A stretch of 64,000 bases of DNA from an uncultured Acidobacteriia bacterium (GCA_903851195.1 CAINNJ010000052.1:32142-96141); one strand, 5' to 3'. Shown: positions 53,284-62,722, counted from the stretch's first letter. Translations and numbers: made by a program. The notes: generated by a model not told the origin, from the sequence alone.

Positions 53284-56200
53284 ATGCAGTTAATAAACGC
53301 AGTCAGCAGATGCCGTCGCTTTTCCCTGACGGCGGTGCTGATCGGATTGCTCGGTTCCGCCACAATCCATCCTGTCTCCGCACAGGTTCTTTATGGCTCC
53401 CTTATCGGCACCGTCACGGACCCCAGCGGCTCCGTGGTCCCCAACGCGGCGGTCACCATAACGGATAAAGCCACCGGCACGGTGAAAGACGCCGCTTCCG
53501 ACGGCAGTGGACGCTACTCGTTCGTCAACGTGCCGCCCGGCACGTACAACCTGAAGGTCACGGCGAAGGGCTTCAAATCCTACGCCAAGACGGACATCAA
53601 CGTGACGCCCAGTTCCATCGGCCGCGAAGACGTTTCGCTCGACGTCGGCCAGGCGACCGAAACCATCACCGTTTCCGGCACTGCCGTGGAACTGCAGACC
53701 GATAAAGCCGACACCCATTCGGTGATCGAAACCAAGACCATCACCAGTCTCCCGCTCGGCGGCTATCGCAACTACCAGAGTCTGATCAACCTGGTGCCGG
53801 GCGCTACGCCCGCCGCCACGCAGAACTCGATTACCGATACGCCCGGCCGCGCTCTCGCCACGAACATCAACGGTGGTAACGCGCAGACCAACATCACCCG
53901 TATCGATGGCGCCGCCAGCGTCAACGTCTGGCTGCCCCACCACGTCGGCTACGTCACCCCCGAAGAAAACGTCGAAGTGGTGAACATCACCACCGGGGCG
54001 GGCGACGCCGAACAGGGCATGGCCGGATCTTCCGCCATCACGCTCGTGACCAAGTCCGGCACCAACAGCATCCACGGCAGCGCCTTCGAATTCCATGATG
54101 ACCAGCACCTGAAGGCCCGCAACTTCTTCCAGGCTGCCAACACCGACAAGCCCCTGAGCATCTTCAACGACTTCGGCGGCACCATCGGCGGTCCCATCCA
54201 GAAGAACAAGCTCTTCTACTTCCTCAGCTACGACGGCACCCGCCAGCGCCAGGCTTCCCCGGGCTTCTACACGGTGCCCACCTCCCTGTTCAAGAGTGGT
54301 GACTTCTCCGGCGTCTCCAGCATCATCTATGACCCGATGACGGGCGCGGCGAACGGCACCGGCCGCACCGGGTTCGCGGGGAACAAGATTCCCGCCAGCC
54401 GCATCGACCCCATCGCCGCCAAGATCCAGAGCTACTACCCGACGGCGAACATCGGAAGCGCGACCACCTACTCCAACAACTTCTACGCCTCCGGTGGCCC
54501 GATTCTCGATCGCAACCAGTTCGACGCCAAGGCCAACTACAACATCGACTCCAAACAGACCATGTTCGTGAAATACGGCCGCATGTGGGCCACGGCCGGC
54601 GGCAAGGCTGTCTTCGGCATCGCCGGCGGCAGCGGCCTGGGCGGTTCCGATCCTGGCATTGGCGACACGACGGTTCAGATCGCCACCATCGGCACCACCC
54701 GCACCATCACCCCGAACCTGCTGTTCGATGCCGTGCTCGGCTACGAACGCCAGGACCAGAGCGTGCTTCCGAACGACTACGGCACCAATTACGGCGTGCA
54801 GTTCGGCATCCCGAACACCAATGGCCCCGATCCCCGGCAGAGCGGCTTCCCCAACATCGGCATCTCCGGCTACAACGGCTTCGGCGTTCCCAACTGGATG
54901 CCCGTCACCCGCGTGGAAGAGAGCTACACGCATAGCGATAACGTCACCTGGACGAAGGGCGCTCACGAAGTCCGCTTCGGGTTCGACCTCGTTCGTCACC
55001 ACCTGAACCACTGGCAGCCGGAAATCGGACAGGGTCCGCGCGGCTACCTGGGTTTCAGCGGCCAGGAAACCGCCCTCAACGGCGGCGCTGCCCCGAACCA
55101 GTACAACGGTTACGCTTCGTTCCTGCTCGGTCTCTCCGACGACGCGGAAAAGAGCCTCCAGAACATTCTGGCCACAGGCCGCGAATGGCAGTTCGGCTGG
55201 TACGTTCGCGATCGCTGGCAGGTCAACCGGAATCTGACCGTCACGGTCGGCCTGCGTTATGAGCTCTATCCGCTGATGACGCGCGCCGGCAAAGGCATCG
55301 AACGTTACGACCCGAGCAACAATACCGTCTACCTCGGCGGTCGAGGCGGCGTGCCGGACAACGCGGGAATCTCCGTGAGCCACACGCTGTTCGCCCCCCG
55401 CGTCGGCATCGCCTATCGCCTGGGCGATAAAACGGTGGCCCGCGTCGGCTACGGAATCAGCTACGATCCGATTCCGTTCTCCCGCCCCCTCCGCGGCTGG
55501 TTCCCCCTCGTGATCAACCAGGCCAACGTCGCCAGCGGCTACGGCTGGTCCAGCACCTTCTCCCAGGGTGTTCCGAACACCACCGGTCCCGATCTCTCCA
55601 CCGGCCAGGTGCAACTCCCCGGCAACGTCAGCGAACGCAGCCCGAACAGCTTCATCCATCGCGGCTACGAACAGACCTGGAACGCCACCATCGAGCGGAA
55701 ACTTCCCCTCCAGATGGTGACCTCGATTGCTTACGTCGGTTCCCACTCCGTCCACCTCCTGGCGGACTACGACATCAACGCGGGCTCCCCCGGCTCCGGC
55801 ACCACCGGACTGCCGCAGTACGCCAAATACGGCCGCACCATCTCCACCCAGATGTGGGACGGCTTCCTGAGCTCGAACTACAACTCCCTGCAGGTCGCCG
55901 TCAACCGCGGCTTCTCGCACGGCTTCATGCTGAAAGGCGCTTACACCTACTCCAAGGCCATTGACTACACCGACGCCGACGGCTGGGCCAGTGTGGGCTG
56001 GAACTGGGGTCCTGTCTTCCAGCGCAACCGCGCCGCGGCAGGCTTCGACCGCACGCAGGTCCTCCAGATGGGCTGGGTCTACGAACTCCCCATGGGTAAA
56101 GGCAAAATGCTGGCGAAATCCGGCATAGCCGCCGCTGTCCTGGGCGACTGGCAGGTCAACGGCGTGTTCTCGGCTTACACCGGAACGCCGTTCTCCGTCA

Positions 56201-56589
56201 GTTCTCCGGCCTCGTCCCTCAACGCTCCCGACAACTCGCAGACGGCCAACCAGGTGAAGGCTACGGTAGACAAACTCGGCAACTTCGGTCCGGGTCAGTT
56301 CTATTACGACCCCACCGCGTTTGCTGCCGTCACCGCGGCGGCCACCTTCGGCAACAGCGGACGCAATATCCTGCGCGTTCCCGGCGTGATCAATGCGGAT
56401 CTCAATATCACCCGTGAGTTCGCCATACGGGAGAAGATCCGGCTGCAGTTCCGCGGTGAACTCTTCAACGCGACCAACACGGCGCATTTCGGTGGCCCGA
56501 GCTCCAGCGTCACCTCGGGCACCTTCATGCAGATCACCAGCGCTTCCGGTGAACGACAGGTCCGCTTCGGCCTGCGCGCTCAGTGGTAG
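53284..56589 (+). CDS. TonB-dependent receptor with N-terminal carboxypeptidase-regulatory domain (Oar-like)
   Basis: Outer-membrane transporter or adhesion-type barrel. ATG 53284 follows GAGAGGGG at 5-nt spacing and starts a signal peptide (to ~36, HPVSAQ). Residues ~38-125 are the carboxypeptidase-regulatory domain (LIGTVTDPSGSVVPNAAVTI, YSFVNVPPGTYNLKVTAKGF). The plug covers ~130-260, then a ~22-strand barrel ends RQVRFGLRAQW with terminal Trp. 1101 aa, standard for Oar-like acidobacterial receptors, which are very numerous in such genomes. Ligand unknown. It has its own strong promoter; a perfect terminator begins 17 nt after its stop but is overlapped by the TPR gene. Confidence 0.95.
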   Translation: MQLINAVSRCRRFSLTAVLIGLLGSATIHPVSAQVLYGSLIGTVTDPSGSVVPNAAVTITDKATGTVKDAASDGSGRYSFVNVPPGTYNLKVTAKGFKSYAKTDINVTPSSIGREDVSLDVGQATETITVSGTAVELQTDKADTHSVIETKTITSLPLGGYRNYQSLINLVPGATPAATQNSITDTPGRALATNINGGNAQTNITRIDGAASVNVWLPHHVGYVTPEENVEVVNITTGAGDAEQGMAGSSAITLVTKSGTNSIHGSAFEFHDDQHLKARNFFQAANTDKPLSIFNDFGGTIGGPIQKNKLFYFLSYDGTRQRQASPGFYTVPTSLFKSGDFSGVSSIIYDPMTGAANGTGRTGFAGNKIPASRIDPIAAKIQSYYPTANIGSATTYSNNFYASGGPILDRNQFDAKANYNIDSKQTMFVKYGRMWATAGGKAVFGIAGGSGLGGSDPGIGDTTVQIATIGTTRTITPNLLFDAVLGYERQDQSVLPNDYGTNYGVQFGIPNTNGPDPRQSGFPNIGISGYNGFGVPNWMPVTRVEESYTHSDNVTWTKGAHEVRFGFDLVRHHLNHWQPEIGQGPRGYLGFSGQETALNGGAAPNQYNGYASFLLGLSDDAEKSLQNILATGREWQFGWYVRDRWQVNRNLTVTVGLRYELYPLMTRAGKGIERYDPSNNTVYLGGRGGVPDNAGISVSHTLFAPRVGIAYRLGDKTVARVGYGISYDPIPFSRPLRGWFPLVINQANVASGYGWSSTFSQGVPNTTGPDLSTGQVQLPGNVSERSPNSFIHRGYEQTWNATIERKLPLQMVTSIAYVGSHSVHLLADYDINAGSPGSGTTGLPQYAKYGRTISTQMWDGFLSSNYNSLQVAVNRGFSHGFMLKGAYTYSKAIDYTDADGWASVGWNWGPVFQRNRAAAGFDRTQVLQMGWVYELPMGKGKMLAKSGIAAAVLGDWQVNGVFSAYTGTPFSVSSPASSLNAPDNSQTANQVKATVDKLGNFGPGQFYYDPTAFAAVTAAATFGNSGRNILRVPGVINADLNITREFAIREKIRLQFRGELFNATNTAHFGGPSSSVTSGTFMQITSASGERQVRFGLRAQW

Positions 56590-58106
56590 CTGCTTTGCAA
56601 TGCGGGAAAGGGCGGACAGCTTTGCTGTCCGCCCTTTCTTTTTTGCTGCTGGCAAACCGTCTCCCGGCCGCGGAAGATCTGCCCGCCATCTCCCAGCGCG
56701 CCAAATCGCTGATGGCGGAAGGCCGCTTCAAAGAGGCGATTCCGCTCTACAAACAGCTGGTCGCCGCCCTGCCGGGCAATCCCGGCTTGCTGCTGAATCT
56801 GGGAATGGCGGAACATATGGCGGGCGACGAACGCGCCGCCATCCCGATATTTGAATCTGTCTTGAAAACCCAGCCGAAACTGCTGCCCGCGCTGCTGTCG
56901 TTAGGCGCCGCCCGGCTCGCGCTGCGGGAACCCGCCCTGGCGGTCGCGCCGCTGCAGAAAGCGGTCGACGCCGACCCCGCGAACCCCGACGCCCGCGGCA
57001 TGCTCGCCGACGCCCTGAACGGCGCGGGCCAGTTCGATGCCGCCGCCGCGCAGTACCGAAAACTCACCGACCTCGCCCCCAACGACCCGCGCGTCTGGTA
57101 CGGCCTCGGCATGGCCTACCAGTCGATGGCAACCGATGCCTTCGAACGGCTCCAGAAGCTGAATGGCAAATCCCCGTTCGTCGCGGCGCTGATCGCCGAT
57201 ACCCGCGTCCAGCGCCACCAGTACCGCAGCGCCTTTTATTTCTTCAGTGAGGCGCAGAAGCAGTTGCCCTCCACCCACGGAATCCACGCCGCACTGGCCG
57301 AGGTCTATCGGAAGACCGGCCACTCCGACTGGGCAGCCGCCGAGGATGCCAAAGAAACTGCGCTGCCGCCCGCCGACTGCGCCGCGCACAACGGCGAATG
57401 CCAATTCCTCGCCGGTCACGACCTGCAGGCCGCCACCCTGCCCCGCGCGGCGGCCCCTTCCGCCGAAGCCCTTTACTGGCGCGCCAAAGCCGCCAACGAA
57501 CTCTCTCTCCAGGCTCTGGTGCGGCTCGGCCAGTTGCCGCCCTCCATGGAACTGCACCAGTTGCGGGCGGAGATCGCCCGGGACCAGAACCAGCATCTGG
57601 AATCCGCCAAAGAGTGGCGCGCCGCCCTCGAACTCGCGCCGGGCAATCCGCGCCTGCAGCAGGAGCTCGCGGTCTCGTGCTTCCTGGCGGCGGACTACCG
57701 CACCGCCATCGCGGAGACCGAAAAAGTGCTCCCGTCCAATCCGCGTTCCCCCGAGTTGAACTTCACCCTTGGCGATAGCTGGCTGCGCCTCGAAGATCCG
57801 GAGAAGGCCGTGCCCTACCTGCGCGCCGCGCTCGCCGCGGATCCCAAGATGCGCGCCGCGGACGCTTCCCTGGGCCTCTCGCTCTCCCGCCTGGGTAAAT
57901 TCGCCGAAGCCGTGCCGCACCTCGAACGCGCGCAGGAACTGGACGATGACGGCAGCCTGCACTACCAGTTGGCCCGCGCTTACCAGGCAGCCGGCAATGC
58001 CGCCAAAGCCCAGGCCGCCATGGCGCAGTATCAGGAACTGCAGAAGCGCAATCAGGAGCAGAAGGAAGAGGCTGCCCGGGAAACCCAGATCGTTCCGCCG
58101 AAATAA
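56583..58106 (+). CDS. Exported TPR-repeat protein
   Basis: Scaffold protein with at least nine TPR units (~30-480; for example AEGRFKEAIPLYKQLVAALP, QYRKLTDLAPNDPRVWYGLG, YQLARAYQAAGNAAKAQAAM). The GTG at 56583 overlaps the receptor stop (TGGTAG read as GTG GTA G). It yields a signal peptide with a basic n-region MVAALQCGKGRT and core ALLSALSFLLLA. A later TTG (56622) lacks positive charges. The codons for this signal peptide coincide with the perfect terminator hairpin at 56606-56638, so expression depends on the hairpin not terminating. 507 aa. It may act with the receptor, by context only. Confidence 0.83.
   Translation: MVAALQCGKGRTALLSALSFLLLANRLPAAEDLPAISQRAKSLMAEGRFKEAIPLYKQLVAALPGNPGLLLNLGMAEHMAGDERAAIPIFESVLKTQPKLLPALLSLGAARLALREPALAVAPLQKAVDADPANPDARGMLADALNGAGQFDAAAAQYRKLTDLAPNDPRVWYGLGMAYQSMATDAFERLQKLNGKSPFVAALIADTRVQRHQYRSAFYFFSEAQKQLPSTHGIHAALAEVYRKTGHSDWAAAEDAKETALPPADCAAHNGECQFLAGHDLQAATLPRAAAPSAEALYWRAKAANELSLQALVRLGQLPPSMELHQLRAEIARDQNQHLESAKEWRAALELAPGNPRLQQELAVSCFLAADYRTAIAETEKVLPSNPRSPELNFTLGDSWLRLEDPEKAVPYLRAALAADPKMRAADASLGLSLSRLGKFAEAVPHLERAQELDDDGSLHYQLARAYQAAGNAAKAQAAMAQYQELQKRNQEQKEEAARETQIVPPK
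56606..56644 (+). terminator. Strong intrinsic terminator after the TonB receptor, inside the TPR gene's 5' end
   Basis: Perfect 15-bp stem GAAAGGGCGGACAGC / GCTGTCCGCCCTTTC with a TTT loop (56621-56623), followed by TTTTTT at 56639-56644. It begins 17 nt past the receptor stop codon. It also codes residues ~9-20 of the TPR protein, so it may act as an attenuator. Confidence 0.92.
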
Positions 58107-58571
58107 TTACAGCAACAACCGCATCTCGTTGGTCGCGCCGAAGCCGAGCGCCTGGTACAGCGGACGCCCCTCCTCGCTGGCATGCAGGATCACCGCGCGG
58201 ATGCCGTGCGCCCGGCACCACCCGAGCGCCACGTCCATTAACTGCCTCGCCAGCCCCTGCCGCCGGAACTCCTGCATCGTGTACACGTTCAGAATATTCG
58301 CCCGCCGCGCCCCCGGTCCAATCATGTGCGGAGGCCAGTCCATTAGCCACAACCCCAGCCCCGCCGCAATGGTGCCGTCCTCCGTCACCACGACCCACGC
58401 CAGATACTCCCCGTTCGCCATCTGCCGCTCCAGCCACGGCCGGAACGCCGCGATCATCGCGTCCAGCGCGGCTTCGTCGGTATGTCCCATCTCGAAGAAC
58501 ATCGCGCGCCGGTGCGCGCACAGCGTCGCTTCGTCCTGCAAGGAAGCCTGGCGGATACTAAACGTGGGCAT
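58107..58571 (-). CDS. GNAT family N-acetyltransferase
   Basis: Acyl-CoA-dependent acetyltransferase of unknown substrate. The acetyl-CoA binding motif A is FRRQGLARQLMDVALGWCRA (R/Q-x-x-G-L/A), preceded by the beta-4 strand ARRANILNVYTMQEF; motif B ends LHASEEGRPLYQALGFG. 154 aa, normal. ATG at 58571 starts MPTFSIRQASLQDEATL, a good family N-terminus, but has no Shine-Dalgarno; the start of the divergent CRTAC1 gene is only 6 bp away. It converges with the TPR gene with no gap (58106/58107). Confidence 0.88.
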   Translation of the reverse strand: MPTFSIRQASLQDEATLCAHRRAMFFEMGHTDEAALDAMIAAFRPWLERQMANGEYLAWVVVTEDGTIAAGLGLWLMDWPPHMIGPGARRANILNVYTMQEFRRQGLARQLMDVALGWCRAHGIRAVILHASEEGRPLYQALGFGATNEMRLLL

Positions 58572-58577
58572 GAATCG

Positions 58578-60218
58578 ATGATCGTAACAGGCACTCGGCG
58601 GATCCTGGCCGCGCTCTCCTTTGGCGCTATTTTGGCGCTTGCGGCGACACAGACACCACCCATCCGCTTTCGGGAAATCGCCGCGGCCGCCGGACTGCAC
58701 TTCGTGCTCGAGAACAGCCCCACCGACCGCAAGCACATGATCGAAACCATGCCCGGCGGCATCGCGGTCTTCGACTACGACGGCGACGGCCGCCCGGACA
58801 TCTACTTCACCAACGGCGCGGCCATTCCGTCACTCGAAAAATCCGAACCGAAATTCCGCAACCGGCTCTTCCACAACGAAGGCGGCATGAAGTTCCGGGA
58901 CGTCACCGGCGAGGCGGGCGTGCCCGGCGCGGGCTACTCCATGGGCGCCGCCGCCGCCGATTACGACAACGACGGCCATCCCGACCTCTTTGTCGCGGGC
59001 GTCAACCGCAACACCCTCTATCGCAACCTCGGCAACGGCAAATTCGAAGACGTCACCGCCAAAGCCGGCATCGCGAGCGGTGAATGGGCCGTCGCCGCGG
59101 GCTGGTTCGATTACGACCGCGACGGCCTCCTCGACCTCTGGGTAGTCCACTACGCGAAGTGGTCCCCCGCCTTCGACCGCTACTGCGGCGAGCAGGCCCG
59201 CGGCCTCCGCATCTACTGCCATCCCAAGTACTTCGAGGGCCTCGCGAGCACGCTCTATCGCAACCAGGGAGACGGCACCTTCGAAGACGTCACCGCCCGG
59301 GCGGGCCTTACGAAATTTCCCGGCCGCGGCATGAGCGTCGCTTTCGCCGATTACGATCAGGACGGCTTTCCCGACGTCTTCGTGACCAACGACAACATGC
59401 CGAACTTCCTCTTCCACAACAAAGGCAACGGCACGTTCGAAGAAACCGCCCTGCTGGCCGGCACCGCCCTGCGCGACCACGGCAAGCCCGTCGCCAGCAT
59501 GGGCGTCGAGTTCAAAGACTACGATAACGACGGCCTTCCCGACGCCTTCGTCACCGCCCTCGCCGGAGAGACGTACCCGGTCTTCCGCAACGCCGGCAAA
59601 GGCATGTTTCTCGACGCCACCTACGTTTCGAAACTCGGCGCGCTTGCGGTAAAACACAGCGGCTGGGGCCTCGGCCTTTTCGACTTCAATAACGACGGCT
59701 GGAAAGACCTCTTCACCGCCAATGCCCACGTCAACGACCTGGTCGAGCAGTTCGAACCGGCCGTCTATCGCGAAAAGAACAGCGTTTTCGTAAACGAAAG
59801 CGGCGTCTTCCGCGACGTCTCCGAAGAATCCGGCATGACTCTCGCGGCCGCGCACCGGGGCGCCGCGTTCGCCGATTTCAATGGCGACGGGAAAATCGAT
59901 GCCGTCGTGTCCGCGCTGGGAAGCCCCGCCGAATTATGGGAGAACGTCACTCCCGGCAATGCGCACTGGATCAACCTCCGGCTCCGCGGGACTAAGTCGA
60001 ACCGGGACGGCATTGGCGCCCGCATTCGTATCGGCAAACAGGTCAATGAAATGACCACGACCACCGGTTACGCGTCATCCGCCGACGCGGGCGTTCACTT
60101 CGGCCTGGGCGACACCGCGATCGTGAAGACCATCGAAATTCTCTGGCCGAGCGGCCGGAAACAACTCGTGACCGACGTCAAAGCCGACCAGGTTCTCGTC
60201 GTTACGGAGCCCTGGTAA
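58578..60218 (+). CDS. CRTAC1 family protein (FG-GAP/VCBS repeats plus ASPIC/UnbV domain)
   Basis: Exported calcium-binding propeller protein of unknown ligand. ATG 58578 opens the signal peptide MIVTGTRRILAALSFGAILA. Seven Asp-rich calcium loops are visible (DYDGDGRPD, DYDNDGHPD, DYDRDGLLD, DYDQDGFPD, DYDNDGLPD, DFNNDGWKD, DFNGDGKID), as in integrin-alpha-like propellers. The C-terminal ASPIC/UnbV part has NLRLRGTKSNRDGIGARIRI and HFGLGDTAIVKTIEILWPSG. 546 aa. It is divergent from the GNAT gene by 6 bp, so its promoter must lie within that gene (GATACT at 58554-58559 is a weak candidate). It ends directly against the stop of the cytochrome-PHM gene. Confidence 0.92.
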   Translation: MIVTGTRRILAALSFGAILALAATQTPPIRFREIAAAAGLHFVLENSPTDRKHMIETMPGGIAVFDYDGDGRPDIYFTNGAAIPSLEKSEPKFRNRLFHNEGGMKFRDVTGEAGVPGAGYSMGAAAADYDNDGHPDLFVAGVNRNTLYRNLGNGKFEDVTAKAGIASGEWAVAAGWFDYDRDGLLDLWVVHYAKWSPAFDRYCGEQARGLRIYCHPKYFEGLASTLYRNQGDGTFEDVTARAGLTKFPGRGMSVAFADYDQDGFPDVFVTNDNMPNFLFHNKGNGTFEETALLAGTALRDHGKPVASMGVEFKDYDNDGLPDAFVTALAGETYPVFRNAGKGMFLDATYVSKLGALAVKHSGWGLGLFDFNNDGWKDLFTANAHVNDLVEQFEPAVYREKNSVFVNESGVFRDVSEESGMTLAAAHRGAAFADFNGDGKIDAVVSALGSPAELWENVTPGNAHWINLRLRGTKSNRDGIGARIRIGKQVNEMTTTTGYASSADAGVHFGLGDTAIVKTIEILWPSGRKQLVTDVKADQVLVVTEPW

Positions 60219-62129
60219 TTACGGAGCCTTAACCGCCGGACCGCTTTTCATCAGCTTCAACACTTCCAGCGTCTGCTTCGCCGGCTCCGACTTCGGATCG
60301 ATCCGCAGCGCCGTCTCGAACTCCGCCTGCGCTTCATCGAGGCGCGCCAGTTGCGCCAGGGCCACGCCCGTTTTCCCGTGCAACTGCGCATCGCCCGGGC
60401 GCAGTTCCAGCGCCTCCCGATAACGCACCAGAGCGTCCTGATGCTTCCCGGTTTTAAACAGCGTATCGGCCCACAGCACCAGCACCTCGCCCAGATGCTG
60501 CCGCGCCCGTGAATCCTCCGGCCGCTCCAGCATGGCCCGGCGGAAATCCCCCGCCGCGGCCTCCCACTCCGCGCCGGCCGCTTCCACGCTGGCCAGATCG
60601 AAGCGCGCATCCGTATAGTTCGGATCGATGCCCAGCGCGCGTTTGAACTGCACTTCCGCCTCGGGCAGGCGCGATGCCGTAAACAGCGCGATCCCCCACT
60701 CCGTCGCGGCCAGCGCGCTGCGCGGATCCGCCGCGGACGCCTTCCCGAAGTGCACCGCCGCGCCCGCCGCATCGCCCTGCGTCAGCAGCAGATCGCCCAT
60801 CGTGTAATTGGCGCTGAAATCGTCCGGATACTTCTCCAGCCGCTGCCGCACCAGCGACTCCTGCAGCTTCGCCCGCTGATCCCCGCCCGACGCCGGCAGC
60901 ACCTGCAGCCACAGATGTCCCATCTCATTGATCGCCTGATTGCCGCCCACCACCTGCTTCGGCGGATTGTTCGGATTGCGCGCGTTATCCGCCGAATTAT
61001 CGTAGTGGTAACGCATCGACACCACCGTTCCGGCGGGAAGCAGCAACGGGCTCTTCAGCCGGTAAACGCCCTGCCAGCTGAGATCCCAGTCCGGAATCCG
61101 GATCAGCCACTTCTTCGTGCCGTCCGGCAGCGTCGCGTAGCCTTCCAGCAGTTTGCCCAGGTAATGCGCATGCGGATACACCGCCAGGACATTCAGATCC
61201 ATCGTGCAGCGGAATTCATCTGTAACCAGAAAATCGTGCTCGCCGGGCGGGATATCGATGATCCCGTCGTGCTCCAGCTGCACGAGCATGGGGAATTTCG
61301 ATTGCGGCTTGTCCGTAAAATACAACGCGATCTCCGGATTGATGATCTCCGGCTTGCCGCTCGGCCGCAGGTGGACGTTCAGCACCAGATTCATGCCGGG
61401 ATCGGCGCGCCACGCCATCCCCTCCTCGGCCTCCACGGGCTTGCTGCCCGGCTTCCACGAAAGAAAATGACCGTCCGGATCGAACGTCTCCTCTTCGATG
61501 GTCAGGTCCATGCCTTCGAACCCCGCGCCCGGCGTCGCCTCCTGCCGCCGTGCCGCGCCCGAACGATCCAGCACGACGTTGGCGTGGTGGAACACCCTCG
61601 CGCTTCCCGGCCGCACTTCGATCGCCTTCACCCAGCGCGTCGTCGTAATCGGCACCGGCATGATGAAGTTCCAGAAGACTTCCCCGCCGTCCGCCGCCAG
61701 CTGATAAGGCTTGCTGACCCGCAGCACCAGATCCGGCGTGCCGCCCTGCCACTCACTGGAATACACCGGCGGCGCCTGCCCCCGCACCGGAGGACCGGCC
61801 GGCGAGCCCGCCTTCACCCAATCCTGAATCAGCTGGATCTGCGCATCCGTCAGCCGCCGCTCTTCGGCGAAATCGCCATGCCCCGCCTCCGGCAGCCACG
61901 GCGGCATGAAACGGCTCTTCGTCACCGTCGCAATCTGCGGCGAGTGCTTCTTTACATCGTCATAGCTGAGCAGCGGGAAAGGAGCCGATTCCCCCGGCCG
62001 GTGGCAGGGCGAGCAGTTCTGGTAAATCATCGGCGCGATGTGCTTATAAAAAGTGACGGCGGGCTGCGCCGGAGCCCCTCTCATCAAAGCCGGAGCCAGC
62101 ACAACCCACATCCAAAACACGCCGCGCAT
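60219..62129 (-). CDS. Cytochrome c / copper type II monooxygenase-like (PHM) / TPR fusion protein
   Basis: Exported three-part protein. Signal peptide 1-22; single haem motif CSPCH (39-43) in a PSCyt-like domain with MPPWLPE (Met ligand region). PHM-like two-domain core ~120-410 carries the copper ligands: HH in ARVFHHANVVLD, His in LVLNVHLRPSGK (CuH site), HxH in YPHAHYLGK and Met in NEMGHLWLQ (CuM site). C-terminal TPRs ~440-620 (QFKRALGIDPNYTDARFDLA). All six peptidylglycine-hydroxylase-type ligands can be placed, so copper catalysis is plausible. 636 aa. Often paired with CRTAC1 proteins, as here in convergent orientation. Reaction unknown. Confidence 0.88.
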   Translation of the reverse strand: MRGVFWMWVVLAPALMRGAPAQPAVTFYKHIAPMIYQNCSPCHRPGESAPFPLLSYDDVKKHSPQIATVTKSRFMPPWLPEAGHGDFAEERRLTDAQIQLIQDWVKAGSPAGPPVRGQAPPVYSSEWQGGTPDLVLRVSKPYQLAADGGEVFWNFIMPVPITTTRWVKAIEVRPGSARVFHHANVVLDRSGAARRQEATPGAGFEGMDLTIEEETFDPDGHFLSWKPGSKPVEAEEGMAWRADPGMNLVLNVHLRPSGKPEIINPEIALYFTDKPQSKFPMLVQLEHDGIIDIPPGEHDFLVTDEFRCTMDLNVLAVYPHAHYLGKLLEGYATLPDGTKKWLIRIPDWDLSWQGVYRLKSPLLLPAGTVVSMRYHYDNSADNARNPNNPPKQVVGGNQAINEMGHLWLQVLPASGGDQRAKLQESLVRQRLEKYPDDFSANYTMGDLLLTQGDAAGAAVHFGKASAADPRSALAATEWGIALFTASRLPEAEVQFKRALGIDPNYTDARFDLASVEAAGAEWEAAAGDFRRAMLERPEDSRARQHLGEVLVLWADTLFKTGKHQDALVRYREALELRPGDAQLHGKTGVALAQLARLDEAQAEFETALRIDPKSEPAKQTLEVLKLMKSGPAVKAP

Positions 62130-62144
62130 GCGACCAGTGTAGCG

Positions 62145-62675
62145 TTACGAGACGATATGTTCGTTCAGGAACCAGACCTGCAGTTCATTGGTGCGCACCA
62201 CATCGCTCACCAGCATGTCGTTCGTGCCTTCGTCTCCGGCGTCGCTCGCCTTCTTCGCGTACTTCCGGGCTTCTTCCAGGATCAGTTCGTGCGCTTCCAG
62301 CAGCCGCGCGATCTGCACTTCCGGCTCCTCGCGATCCTTCGGAGGACGCGGCACCTTCGTCGTCTCCGCCACGTCGGCCGCCATCGCGATCGAAACGCCG
62401 CCCAGCAATTGAACGCGCTCCGCGATCGTATCCACCAGTTCGCTCTGCTCCTCGTAATGCTTATCGAACAGCAGATGCAGCTGGTAGAACGTCGGTCCGG
62501 ACGTCTGCCAGTGGTGCTTCTTATACAGGTCCCGCAGCGTCATCGTGTCCGCCAGGACCTGATTTAACCGTTCTGCACTGGCCTGCCGCGTTTCCTCGTC
62601 AAGCCCGTTCGGCACCTTGCTCCGAACCGTTCCGAACTTCTGGGTCGGCTGCGAATTCTTCGTCTTTGAGCTCAT
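62145..62675 (-). CDS. dps: Dps family ferroxidase / DNA protection protein
   Basis: Starvation-stress mini-ferritin that oxidises and stores iron and shields DNA. ATG 62675 gives 176 aa; GAGG sits just 2 nt before it, so the ribosome site is not ideal. The ferroxidase residues are in KKHHWQTSGPTFYQLHLLFD (His) and HYEEQSELVDTIAERV (Asp/Glu), positions ~53-90. N-terminal tail is Lys-rich (SSKTKNSQPTQKFGTVRSK), which could bind DNA. The protein lacks the long C-terminal extension of some actinobacterial Dps. It starts 15 bp after the PHM gene in genome order but on the same strand upstream of it, so it may be cotranscribed with it. Gap 62676-62722 holds nothing recognised. Confidence 0.94.
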   Translation of the reverse strand: MSSKTKNSQPTQKFGTVRSKVPNGLDEETRQASAERLNQVLADTMTLRDLYKKHHWQTSGPTFYQLHLLFDKHYEEQSELVDTIAERVQLLGGVSIAMAADVAETTKVPRPPKDREEPEVQIARLLEAHELILEEARKYAKKASDAGDEGTNDMLVSDVVRTNELQVWFLNEHIVS

Positions 62676-62722
62676 CACCTCAATGGAGTCGCTCGCAGCC
62701 GCTCCGGATTCATAAAGGCAGT

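Noticed and set aside
53290..56655. Long open frame antisense to the TonB receptor (1121 codons)
   Set aside because: It mirrors the receptor codons exactly and has no recognisable domain, signal or ribosome site.
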